Assembly (NCBI GenBank): GCA_015680905.1
Contig: CM027377.1
Location: 12,796,501-12,860,500, forward strand
Direction: 5' to 3'
Length of the DNA: 64,000 nucleotides
Source of the DNA: Coptis chinensis
Lineage: Eukaryota; Streptophyta; Magnoliopsida; Ranunculales; Ranunculaceae
Shown: positions 35,992-46,809 of the stretch, in pieces
Layout of the letters: the number at the start of each line of letters is the position of its first letter
How positions within the stretch are numbered: the stretch's first letter is position 1
Translations under genes and position numbers: made by a program
Notes under the pieces: generated by a model
Database searches by the model: none
Told to the model about the DNA's origin: nothing
Seen by the model: only the letters and a program-made list of their open reading frames with translations

Positions 35992-38623
35992 CTACCCTGT
36001 TTCACCCACTTCGCCTGTAACTGCTAATGCATTCTCGATTGCTTGAACACAAGTAGCATGCTGCTTTCCATTGAGATGTTGCCAAAGGTTGAATTCATTC
36101 ATGCATGAAATCTTACAGATATCACACCACAATTGCTTGTTCTCTATGCCCCCAACAATCTTTTGGCTGCTCAACTGTTGTATCCTGGAACGGTGTTTCC
36201 TCCCTCTGTAGTGCTGCTTGAGAGTTAAAGCACTTGAGCAAACCAACTGGCACTCCTTACAGACTAGGCTGACTGGTTGAAATTGATGAGGTTTCTTTGC
36301 GCAAGATTTCCGTGGCTGAGGGGGTGGTATGCGTGAGAGGATCTCTGACGATTGAATATGAACAATTTGTTTGGAATAAGAATGTTGCAGCTGTTGTGTT
36401 GGTAAGCACGAGGGGTGGTTTGATGATTGAATTTGGGGAGCTTGGTTAAGGGAAGATTGTTGCAGCTGTGGTGATGGTAAGCTTGAGAAGTTCCTTGATG
36501 GTTGAAATTGAAGACCTTGAGCAGCATTAGATTGCTGCAGCTGTGGTGACGATAAACTTGAGAAGTTCCTTGATGGTTGAAATTCAAGAGCTTGCACAGC
36601 ATCAGATTGATGCAGCTGTGGTGGTGGTAAGCTTGACAAATTCTTTGATGGTTGGAATTGGAGAGCTTGCTTCGCATACAGCTGTTGTGTTGGTACATAT
36701 GATACAATTTTTGATGGTTGAATGTGGAGAGTTTGGTTAGCATGCAGCTGTGGTGGAGGTAAGTTTGAGATGTTCTCTGATTGTTGAATTTGGAGAGCTT
36801 GCATGGTGCAAGGTTGCTGCAACTGATGTGGTCGTAAGCACGAGCGGTTCTCTGATGGTCGACTTGGGAGAGGTTGCTTGACGCAAGACTGCCGCACCTG
36901 TGGTGGAGGCATGTTTGAGATGTTCTCTGATGGTTGAATTTGGAGAGTCTGCCTGGCACAAGGTTGCTGCAACTGTTGTGGTCGCAAGCATGAGCGGTTC
37001 TCTGATGGTTCACTTGGGAGAGATTGCTTGGCGTAAGACTGCCGTGGTGGTACTGGTAAGCGTGAGAGATTTCCTGATGGTTGAATTTGGACAGTTTGCT
37101 TAGCATAAGGTTGTGGCACCTGGGGCGATGGCAAGCATGTGGAGTTCTCTGACATTGACAATCCATCCACTGCGAGTTTTAGATCCGAAGGTTGCACCTG
37201 GAAGAAGAAAGCATAAATATAACATGAGAAAAGAGTCAAAAACTCTACTGTCCATTCCTGCGATTCTCTGGATAGTCATCATTATGAAAATTGGCGAAAA
37301 GAGCTTTTGGCATAGAACTCGTTCCATTGCACAGAAAAGCTTTACTTATCCTTCATCATTTTTAGTACAAAGAAGTAGATAGCATAAGTAGGAATTGAAG
37401 CAGTGGACGTTGGGTAGGAACACGGAAGCGTGGATTCTTACCACCACCTTCACCCATTCCAAACGCCTCATATCTATGTTCCAACAACACTTGATATAAG
37501 ATGATATGATAAACCCAATCACTTCTTCAGTTGAAGCTACACCCACTAGCCTAACAAAAAGGTAAATCAAATCCACTTGCAATAACCAGAGTACTTGTGG
37601 CTGTTCAGCACACAAGAGCTTAAATTCTTTTCCGTAAATATGAAAGGGTTAGCATATCAGATACAACGTATAAGATCAGCTAACTAAGGGGCTAGTTCTA
37701 GCAACGGATGCTTATGAAGTCTAGCTGAGACCAAGAGTGGTAGTCTTTCGAGAGGCATTAAGCAAGAAAGACCTAGGTGACCAGCGACGCAGAACAAGTG
37801 GCAGCAAAAATAAAAATAAGACGGGATTTTTAACATCATTATGGCTCAAACTCACGAAATAGCAAAAAGCAGGTTCTTCAGAATACCACTCAAACTAAAA
37901 TAATTCACTTCATGACGTGAACAAGATCCAATCAATGTCATGAACCAAGCATCTTACTTTCAGCTAATTTGGTTAGTGTGGACTCAAAACATATATTACA
38001 GTAAACCATATGATTAAATACAGAACAGCATAATTATTCTAACATATTGAGGATGCAATCAATAGTTTTGCTTAAAAAACCCCCACCCAAAAGACAACCT
38101 AGATGGGAACCTTTCTTCTAACATACAATAAGAACAGATTTACACATTACACCTAAGAACTCTGTCAACATAATATCACTACTACAAATTTCAGTTGCCC
38201 AAATAAAATGTAGTGCAATCAATATCTTAATAACCACCCCAAGGGCCAAGGACACCATATCAGCCTTTCATATTCCTAAAATCTATAGCTTTTTATATAC
38301 AGCAAAATTTCACGTTACCTCGAGCGACAAAGGGGACTCCTCAACGTCACTAGGATTATTAGGACATTGTTGTAGCTTTGCGATTTTCCCCCGATAAGCA
38401 AACTCCCTCTGCAAAGCAAGCTCTACAGACATAACTTTCCTCTCATTATCAACTTCATCCTCCTCCTCAACAAAGTCTACAATAAACCCAAAACTCAACA
38501 AGTAATATATTTCAAGAAATATCGACGAAAAATGAAACATGAAAAATGGGAGTTTGTTTGTTTACCTTGTCCAGTCAAAGAACTTGAAGCAGGAAAATCG
38601 GCTCCGAAACTTACAAAAGCCAT
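35992..38623 (-). CDS. C2H2 zinc-finger protein ZF-C with 25-residue Q/P/S repeats (473 aa)
   Basis: Minus-strand exons 38623-38566, 38476-38319 and 37197-35992 join in frame. Exon 1 gives MAFVSFGADFPASSSLTGQ. Exon 2 carries an acidic stretch and the cluster motif (NERKVMSVELALQREFAYRG). Exon 3 encodes about 12 tandem units of 22-25 residues with the pattern QPSeNlSxLPPPQLqQSyakQ, then two C-x2-C-x12-H-x5-H fingers (C385/C388/H401/H407 and C430/C433/H446/H452; KQHYRGRKH and QHLNGKQH). Units 3-4 and 5-6 look like a duplicated dimer. The repeat region is low in charge and rich in Gln, Pro and Ser, so it is probably disordered. ZF-A and ZF-B lack it. The fingers resemble RNA-binding zf-met/U1-like fingers. 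The role of the repeat is unknown. Confidence 0.87.
36280..37150 (-). repeat. Coding minisatellite of ~75-bp units in ZF-C
   Basis: About 12 direct units of 66-75 bp keep the reading frame. On the plus strand the recurring words are TTTGATGGTTGAA and AGCTGTGGTGGTGGTAAGC. Unit length is a multiple of three, and the array stays open in other frames too because the unit lacks stops there. Confidence 0.85.
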
Positions 38624-38629
38624 AAATTT

Positions 38630-39300
38630 CAGCTCGGGGAAGTTGAAAACACTAGACTAATAGTAATAAGTGAAGCCCTAGCTTGAACAAGTAAATGATA
38701 AATGCGAGAGAGAGGTGGCGGAGTTTGTTACTAGTAATGGAATAGTGGGAGAGTAATGCTAGTTATGTGTGTACTGTGTAGTACTATTTTTTATCAAGAA
38801 CTATTTTTAGCGGGTACTTTTTAGGGTCAATCTCGTCATTTACAGTTGGCAAATTTTGGCTGTATTATACGGGGTATTATAATAAAAACAATATTGGTTT
38901 AACATTTTTTTTTTTCCTGAAAAATGAAATGTTTTTAACAAGTTAAGTGAGCATAGAATGGTGAGAGGATTAGTATAATATGAATCTTACAATTTATTTG
39001 AAATGCAGACATGTCTATAATAGCTTGAGCAAACAAACCCACACCATCCTCAGAAGCGTACAAGAATATTGCACCTTATAAAGGTACCTTATGTCTTCCC
39101 AATTAACATGTACAAGAGAAATTGTAGGATGGGGCCTTCTTTCCTTTAAGGTTACCCCAGAGTACTATAGGATGTAGCATACTTAGATACAAAAAAACTA
39201 AGGAACACTTTGATGATCAAAGCAACAGAATTGCGCATTATGAAATAGCATTTACAGTCATATTCATCTCTTAAAACGTTACATTATCCTTTTCACTTCT
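38630..39300. other. Intergenic sequence between ZF-C and ZF-D
   Basis: It holds the presumed ZF-C promoter at the left. No other feature was recognised. Confidence 0.4.
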
Positions 39301-39304
39301 TTTG

Positions 39305-39402
39305 CTTTATCCATTGCTTAGACACGAGCAGCATGGTTCTTTCCTTTGAGATGCAGACTGCAGACAAGAGCAGAGTACATCATACATGAAATCTTACTGA
39401 CA
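39305..39402 (-). pseudogene. Relic of the second zinc finger of ZF-D
   Basis: Just past the stop of ZF-D the minus strand still aligns with the second finger of ZF-C: SKISCM, then HLKGKNHAARV in a shifted frame. The two metal-binding His are kept (H-x5-H), but both Cys positions are lost: one falls at the stop codon and the other reads AGT (Ser). Confidence 0.7.
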
Positions 39403-42179
39403 TCAGTTGAACCCTATATTTTCAGCAAGCTTTTGCCTCTCCAATTCTCTTACCCTGGCACGGTGCTTCCTCCCTCTGTAGTGTTCACTGAGAGTTATTT
39501 CTTTGTGGAACTTCTTTTGGCACTCCTTGCACATTAGCCTGGGTGGGTTATATTGGAAAGGTAGCTTACCAGTGCAAGCTTTCTGAAGACGAGGTGGTTG
39601 TTTGCATGAGATATCATCTGATGATTGATTTTGGATAGATTGCTTAGAAGAAGATTGCTTCAGCTCTGGTGCTGGTGAGCATGGGAGACTTGATGATGCC
39701 TGAGCATGAAGATCTTGCTTGGCATAAGATTGTGGCTGCTGTGACATTGGTATGCCTGGCAGGGTCGCGGATAATTGAGTTTGGCTAGCATGCTTACTGT
39801 GAGATTGCTGCATCTGTGATGGTGGTAAGCACGAGACACTCTCGGATGTTTGTTGCAAGTATGAAAGGCTCGATGGTGCTTGAATTTGAAAATTTTGCCT
39901 AGCGCAAGATTGCTGCAGATCTGGTGGTAAGCATGAGAGGTTCTTGGATGCTTGGATTGGCAGAGGTGGATTAGTATAAGACTGCCTCATCTGTGCTTGT
40001 GGTAAGCATGCAAGGTTCTCGGATGGTTGAATGTGGAAAGTTTGTCTGGGATAAGATTGACCCAGCTGTTGTGGTAATAAGCATGAGAGGTTCTGTGATG
40101 GCTGAATTTGGAAATTTATTTTGTAAGGTTGCAGCAGCTGTGGGGGTGGTAAACATGAGAGGCTTAATGATGCTTGAGATTGAAGATTTTGTTTGGTGTA
40201 AGACTGCCAAAGCTGTGGTGGTGGTAAGCATGAGAGGTTGTCAGAAGGTTGAACCTGGAGACATTGTCTAGCATATGACTGCCTCAGCGACGTCGGTGGC
40301 AAGCATGAGAGATTCTCTGATGGTTGAATTTGGAGAGTCTGCTTATCATAAGGATGCCGCAAGTGTGGCGATGGAAAGCACGAGAAGTTCTCTGATTTTG
40401 TCGCTCTGTCCACTTCAAGGTTTAGATTCACAGATGACACCTGCAATATAAAATATAAATATAACAAGAGAACATTAGAAGAGATTCTGCTGTCCCCTCC
40501 TACTCTTCTCTAGACAAATCACCTAATCTCATAATCGCGAATGAGTAATGAAATTTGGAAAGGGGGAGATTCTATAAAATTAATTAGGGTCAGCGCATAA
40601 ACAACAACAGTTATCCTTTATCATTTTTGTGTAAAGAAGAAAAAAATAGGTGGCATTTCCAACCAGCATGGAAGCATGTATTCTTGCCTTCAACTTCAGG
40701 GCAATTATGAGGCCTCATTTCTATAAAATTAATTAGGGTCAGTGCATAAACAACAACAGGTAATCATTATCATTTTTACGTACAAAAGAAAAGGGAAGCA
40801 GTAACAACGCCAACCAGAATGGGATAGAGCATGTACCCTTCAACTTCATTGCACTTATGAGGCCTCATTTCTAAGTACTCTAAGCGAAGAACCTCTACCC
40901 AAACATTTCTTGAGTTAAAGTTATAGATTGCCCTGTGAGTACTCTAAGCTACTTATGCTAACTTATATATATATGAAGTGTTTATGTGACATGTGGTATC
41001 ACAGATCACGATGTGGCATGTAACTTGACCTACAATGGCATAAACAAAGAACAGAATGTGGCATTGTCGGGGTGAACGAATCTAGAAGCGAAAGTCCGAG
41101 AATACTGGATGAGGCCAACAAGGTGGATATCTATCGACGAGGCAATATGCAAGATTTACTTGTCCAGGGGTAAAAATCAATCCAACACAAGTGGCACACA
41201 CATATATAAGGAACAAGAGTGGATTTTTTCACATCGTCATGGTTCGTTCAAACGCGTAAACAGAGAACCTAATATCTTCTTATAAACAAGATCCAACCAA
41301 CGCAAGGAACAAACATTCTAGTTTCAGCTAAACATTCTAGAGCACAGAAAGTTGGGTCATGTGGCTCAATAACAAACTACAAGTTCATCATAATAAAATA
41401 CAGAACAATTCATTTAACATGATAGATTTTCTAAAACACCAAGGATGCAATAAATAGTGTATTAACATATCAAGATAATGATGGGATCTCCTTCTTCTTC
41501 TTTTTTTTCTTTAAAGTGAAAGTCAGGCTTTATGTTTGCACTTAATTTTTTACAGACTGGAATACAACAATGTACAATGTACAAGAAGTAGAAACATAAC
41601 CTCACCTGGACCCGTGCAGACGAACTCCATGCTGCTGTTGCAAAGCTCACCAGATAAGATTTTCCACTTAATTGCTTCATACGACCTCTCATCAACAATT
41701 TCTTCCTCAAAGTAATCTGCAATATCACAACTGAATAATTAACACAATGATTAAAAATTGGATAGAAAGCCACAATTAAGATCAAGAAATTTAAGTCTAC
41801 AAACAAGAAAACCTAAAGAAATACCAATATAAAAAAAACTCAAGATATCTTTCAATTTTCCATCCCAGATTTCACCTTTTTGCAGATTCAAGCATAATGT
41901 TAAAGCTAATAAACGAGAATTCACTAAATAATGGAACGATGATGCACCAGAAAAACTTCAATTTCAAGAACAGTAGGAAAATAGCAGATGAAGAAAAGTA
42001 ACTAATCAGAGACTAAACATAATAATGATCTTTAAAATAATGCAAAACAAAAGAAAGAACACTTGGAAAAAATTAGAGTTTAGGGTATGTCAAATTGTGT
42101 TGTTACCATATTCGGTTGATGAACTGGAGTCTGTACCGCTTTGATCTCCATAATTGGGTTTAAAATTCACATACGCCAT
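39403..42179 (-). CDS. C2H2 zinc-finger protein ZF-D with 25-residue repeats, one finger, uncertain exon 2
   Basis: Exon 1 (42179-42107, MAYVNFKPNYGDQSGTDSSS) and the exon 2 candidate (41716-41606, DYFEEEIVDERS) match the cluster plan, and exon 3 (40440-39403) encodes 345 residues. Exon 3 has about 11 units of the same QPSeNLSCLPPPQLqQSY repeat as ZF-C and then one finger, CKECQKKFHKEITLSEHYRG-RKH, before stopping. The second finger decayed (39305-39402). Exon 2 loses similarity to the paralogs after VDERS, and its end phase (61 codons plus one base) does not fit exon 3, which needs phase 0. So a further small exon, another donor, or inactivation must be assumed. I treat the model as tentative. 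Exon 3 itself is open and well preserved. Confidence 0.6.
39595..40400 (-). repeat. Coding minisatellite of ~75-bp units in ZF-D
   Basis: About 11 in-frame units share the consensus with ZF-C, for instance QPSENLSCLPPTSLRQSYAR and QPSDNLSCLPPPQLWQSYTK. One unit is enlarged by a short internal duplication (SYLQQTSESVSCLPP). Confidence 0.85.
40567..40880. repeat. Two-copy ~155-bp direct repeat in the ZF-D intron
   Basis: CTATAAAATTAATTAGGGTC followed by a GCATAAACAACAACAG block starts each copy (about 40571 and 40722). Both end with an AACTTCA..TTATGAGGCCTCATTTCT block. The rest of the intron shows nothing recognisable. Confidence 0.75.
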
Positions 42180-42278
42180 GAAGAATCGCCAGTTTTTCTT
42201 GATCGAGAAGACAGTGGCGTGAGTTGCAAGTTATAGAATAATTGAGTGTCTATTGTAGAGAATTTTCGCGGGTATTAT

Positions 42279-42966
42279 GGGTTCAAGGGACATATAAACT
42301 CAGTCAGGACAACAACCACACGATCTTAGAAGATTGATGACTGAAATGATGCCACGTAGTGAGCCAAAAGGGTCCATTTTGCTTTGGTACTCGAGTCATC
42401 TTCTTCTCCTCTCCTCTCTTCTCTTCTGTTATTTACAATTTAACATTCTGAGATTTCATAGACCCAAATTGAACAACCAAGACTCAGGTGTGTAAATACA
42501 AATTACAAAACTCTCATTTTACAGTAGTTCCTTAAATAGATGAGTAGATTACCCATTCTCTTCTTGACTTCTATTTTTTTTTCTTTTAATGCTTTTGACG
42601 TTCCATGAGATTGTCATTAAGGGTTGATTTGAAAATATGCTTGACAAAAAATATGTGGGAACCCAATTTCAGTGTATGTAAAAAGATAAACTGTTTTCCG
42701 AATCTGATGAATTTTCTGTAATATCTAGAGAGTAGTATTGTAGTAATAATGATGAATTCATGAAGCTTCTATGCGTTTTACGAGTTGGGAGTTGACGGAC
42801 ATGGGGTGGGGAGAAGATGACTCGACATGTGTGCTTTTGGCTTGGCTAGAGCTGAACTAGAAAGGGCTCCCTACGTGGCAATCTTTCAGTCGTTAATCGT
42901 TAGAGATCATGTGGTTGTTGCCCTGAGTGAATTTATATGTCAAAACGTATATGTCCCTTGAACCCC
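42279..42966. mobile_element. Non-autonomous TIR element (~690 bp)
   Basis: The left end GGGTTCAAGGGACATATA and the right end TATATGTCCCTTGAACCC are inverted repeats, and the similarity runs inward for about 100 bp (ACAACAACCACACGATC, GCCACGTAG). The superfamily is unclear. Its right edge is touched by a hAT element. No protein is encoded. Confidence 0.7.
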
Positions 42967-42969
42967 GAC

Positions 42970-43717
42970 TAGGGGTGGGCAATGGGCTGGGTCGGGCTAG
43001 CCCGGCCCTAAACATTTAAAAGTCCTTTAGATATTAAAGGTTTCGATATAGGGTTGGGTCGGGTCACAAGTCTAAATCTCTTTTTCCCTCGACCCTACCC
43101 TAAGCCCTTGATTTTGGGGCCTGATTTAGGGTAGGGCCCCTATATATTTTCTTCGTTTTACAAATGTCATTTTTCGGAGGTTGTTTTTTGGTTTTACATA
43201 CTTTTAGCTATGTATTTCGTTTTAATGGTGTGGGAAAACCTTTAGTTATAAACTTGGCTTGGATGAGAATAAAAATATAATTTATAAGTAAGTGGGAAAA
43301 TAAATTGAGAATAATAAGTTCTAGACTTTGATTTGATGATCAAAGGAATAAAAGTCTTATTTTTTTTATTAGGCTAGTGCTTTCGTTGTTCTTCATGGCC
43401 AAATAGGTTAACAAGTTTTTGTTATATAAGACAAGTTATTGAAAGTACTTTCTTGGGTGTAAGTGATAAATTCATGAAAACAATGTTATTTTAATTTAAA
43501 ATATTTAACAAAGAGTTGAATGATTATAATGCGATGTATTTATAGTGAAAATGTGAAACTATAACTAGGGGGTTTGTTAGTTTGAATTAGGGTCCGGGCC
43601 TATGTTTGAACCTTAGCCCAACCCCACCCTTAGAAGCCTTTAGTTGCGGGTTTAAAACTTTTTTAGTTGTTTTATAGGGCTTAGGGTTGGTTTTTTAGGG
43701 TCATTTTCCCACCCCTA
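42970..43717. mobile_element. hAT-type non-autonomous element (748 bp)
   Basis: The ends TAGGGGTGGGCAATG and CATTTTCCCACCCCTA are inverted repeats. The left flank ACCCCGAC (42962-42969) and the right flank ACCCCCGAC form an 8-bp target duplication with one extra C. It is internally GC-poor, with repeated GGGTCGGG and CCCGGCCC motifs near the ends, and has no transposase. Confidence 0.72.
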
Positions 43718-43734
43718 ACCCCCGACCCATTATT

Positions 43735-44570
43735 TTTTGGGTATTTTGACTAATTTGATTATGATTAGGTACATAGTACATACTAATTTAGCATAAAGAA
43801 GCAGAAAGTGCCTTTTCCAATTTCCAATTCAGCACAAAGATTTTATTATTGTGGAAAATGATTAAGGCATAATGGAGATCTTATATATATATTTGTCATT
43901 ATTGGTTTGATGTTTTTTTTTTTTTTTTTTTTTTTTTTTTCATTTTCTATTATATATTTTTTGTATAATTTAATTTTTCACATGTAATTTGTTTTGGCTT
44001 TGTATATAATTTATTTAAGCCCAACGTCCACTTTAACTAAATCCATAGTTATATAATTTATGTAAGCCAACATCTGCTTTAACTGAATCTCGTTATTCTA
44101 CTAATATTGAAAATTATAAAATTCATAAATTTAATTGGAATATGTCGTAATTATTGTGTCCGGAATTATGATTTTTGAAATCCTTAACGATGACTAAATA
44201 TATAAATCCCATAGTGGAGACACGTCAAATTGATCCAATTTTATTTGTTATGCCAGTATATATAGTGCACACAATACAATTTTATTTGTTTTGGGTGTAC
44301 ATTGTTACTTATTTTATGATTAGTAGATTTTTTCCTTTATTCCCAGTCATATGTGTGGTTAACAAATGCATAAAGTAAATGTTCAAGCAACTCAATTCAT
44401 TTTTTCCTTTGTTCTTTCATAGTTTCATTGTCATTTTCTAGAAATAAACTTTGTTATGTTAAAGTTCACCTGAGATTAGTGTAAAAACATTTCTTTGTGA
44501 CGTAAGCGTTTTAGAAAAATCGTTTTTGGTTGAAACTATTGTTTTTAACAATTTAGTTTTTTGTCTCAGT
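43735..44570. other. Gene-free AT-rich sequence with a poly-T tract
   Basis: A T-run lies at about 43912-43940. No gene was recognised. Confidence 0.4.
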
Positions 44571-44574
44571 TTTT

Positions 44575-44880
44575 TCTGTAATTAGCTATATTGTTTAGAA
44601 AAAGTTGGAGACTGTGAAACTCTATATAGGATTTATGGGATTGTTTCTTTATTTATATCCTAATTTTTCATAATTAGTAATAGAGTTTAGAAAAAACTGG
44701 AGTCTATGTGAGTGCTCCAAAAAATAGATTGGTGAGGGTATAACTATATATAATATATATCTAATGATTTGGAATTCCTTTTATTTTCTAATTAGTATTA
44801 GAGTTTACAAAAAATTAGAGACTCTATGAAACCTTGAAAAATAGAGTCATGAGGGTATAGCTATAATATATATCTAAGGA
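44575..44880. repeat. Three degenerate ~115-bp tandem units
   Basis: AATTAG..TAGAGTTTAGAAAAA then CTGGAGACT..TGAAACTC recurs near 44580, 44680 and 44800, with GAGGGTATA..ATATATATCTA closing the last two. Confidence 0.6.
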
Positions 44881-44886
44881 TTAGAA

Positions 44887-46160
44887 GTGATGATTGGGTT
44901 GATTGTGATCTACTGGCATCTAGTGAAACAGGGTGGATGCTTTTTTTCAATAGAAAAAATGACCAAGTCTTTTACTTCCCTCATAAGGAGGTTATGGACC
45001 TTCCTTGACTTTGTTTTGCTCGAGAGTCTCCCCAATAACCGTTGTGAGGTTCTGCCGAATGGATGGAAAGGAGACTTCCTTGGTGAGCCATATAGCCATA
45101 CTAATCCCACTACCTACAGTGTTGATTGGAAATGTCTGACATCGCATGGACTCGAATCTTAGCTTTATAATTTTGTTCAACGGTGGGTGCATACCACAAG
45201 ATATCACAGTTTCCCTTACTACCATAGATGGATACAGGGGGCTGCATGTTGGGGCGGTCGCACTCCCTGAGATTATAAAAGTTCCACTACCACATAACTA
45301 ATTGCCTAGAAAAATCTTCAAACTATAAGGACTCGCACTCCCAAATTTTGTAGCATACTTCCACTACTGCACTCCCAAAATTTTCACAACTATAGTGAGA
45401 ATATAATCAACAAAAAAAATAGTATGAAAAAAGACTAATAGAAAACATTCCAATAAACAAACGTTTTTTTTTACTTCTCTTTTATCCCTTACAAAATTAT
45501 CATTTATCATTTATTTTGAGTTCAATACTATTAAAGAGGAGCAAATGTGTTTTTAAATATTTGATGGGTTGATAAGACTAAAACAAATAGCCAAATGTCC
45601 AAAGTCCAACCGGTCAGTTTGTGTAATTCTAATCACCCATAACAAGCTCGTAAACTCTCCCTCATTTCTTTCACTCTCAAGCCTCATATCTCAACCCAAA
45701 AAAAAAACAAAAAACAAAAAACAAATTCAGAAAGGACTTGCAGCACAGCTTGTTAACGTTTGTCCTAATTATTTGTAAAACTTGTTATCATTATCAATAA
45801 ATTTTCCACTTAAAAAAATAAAAAAATAGTAATTTTTTATTTTCAATGTTAATCTTTTATAGTTTATAGCATTATAGGAATAATGACTTATAACATAGCA
45901 TTTTTTGAATTTCCCTATAATTAAACTATAACATTATAGGAAGTTAACAATTTGTTGAATTGTTGTAGACTTGTGGACTAGATTATGTAGATATATATAG
46001 ACATAGTAGTGTTAATTAATGGCTTAAGTGCTTATTAAGTAGTTAACTTCATCAGTCTATATTAAATTCTTAGTAGTCAACGCATTCTAGTTTTGTTAAT
46101 TGAAATAAATACATAATTTTGTTGATCATTATTGTTTAGACCTTCTGACAAAAAATAAAT
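44887..46160. other. Gene-poor sequence
   Basis: A 91-codon frame at 44887-45162 has no recognisable domain. The rest is AT-rich with A-runs near 45700. Confidence 0.35.
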
Positions 46161-46166
46161 AAATAA

Positions 46167-46717
46167 TTGCATACTCATATTAGTGGGCCTATCCTTCATT
46201 TGGATAACAACAAACAATACCACTTGATTTGGGTCTCCAAGGGAAATATTCTACACACGTTTCGCTTCAATAGTGGTTTGACCTATACTTCTCATATAGT
46301 AGATGCACTTGCTCCTGAAACGACCAGTATCAATTTGTGTTACCCAACAAAAATGAATTTTTTTGTTTCAAGATAATGGGAATCGTTTAAACCCCTTATT
46401 CGTGTATGTCAGTTGGGGAACATTTGAAGTTAGAGTTTTTGATGAACCTCCTACTAACCCGGGTTACCAATACATGTTGGAGAATGGAAAAGTTATGGTA
46501 GATAGTTTTGAGGAAGCTGAAGAAGCTTTTTGGCAAATGCAGTTGGGAAGTTCAAGAGGACAACACATGGTTACCCATTCTAAAAATAGCATACAATACT
46601 GGTATGGGCGTCACCCGTGTGCTCGCTGCAGAGGACTCCCCTGCCAAATGTGTTGGTTTCATGTTGGGAGTGAGTTCTCAGAAGCACAATGAGTTGAGCA
46701 GAACCATGCGTATATAA
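46167..46717 (+). other. Unrecognised open frames, possible gene fragment
   Basis: Three overlapping frames (46167-46376, 46363-46692, 46508-46717) have a fairly protein-like composition: HLIWVSKGNILHTFRFNSG, then VSWGTFEVRVFDEPPTNPG and DSFEEAEEAFWQMQL. I cannot assign a family. The first frame runs nearly into the second with a frame change, as in a decayed exon. There is no promoter or splice evidence, so chance is possible. Confidence 0.25.
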
Positions 46718-46809
46718 TGGTACTATATTCTCTTTTTGGTGTGTTATTGAAGTAATGTTCTGTTGTTTTTATGGTGAACTGGGTTCTTGACCAACTGCTG
46801 CATCAGTTT

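Noticed and set aside
36264-37166. Long overlapping open frames on both strands across the ZF-C repeat
   Set aside because: They result from the repeat unit lacking stops in several frames. Only the frame ending in the two zinc fingers is continuous with exons 1 and 2.
41462-41806. 114-codon minus-strand frame over ZF-D exon 2
   Set aside because: It is a different frame from the one that matches the paralogs and reads through both splice sites, so it is probably a chance frame, although its phase would suit exon 3.
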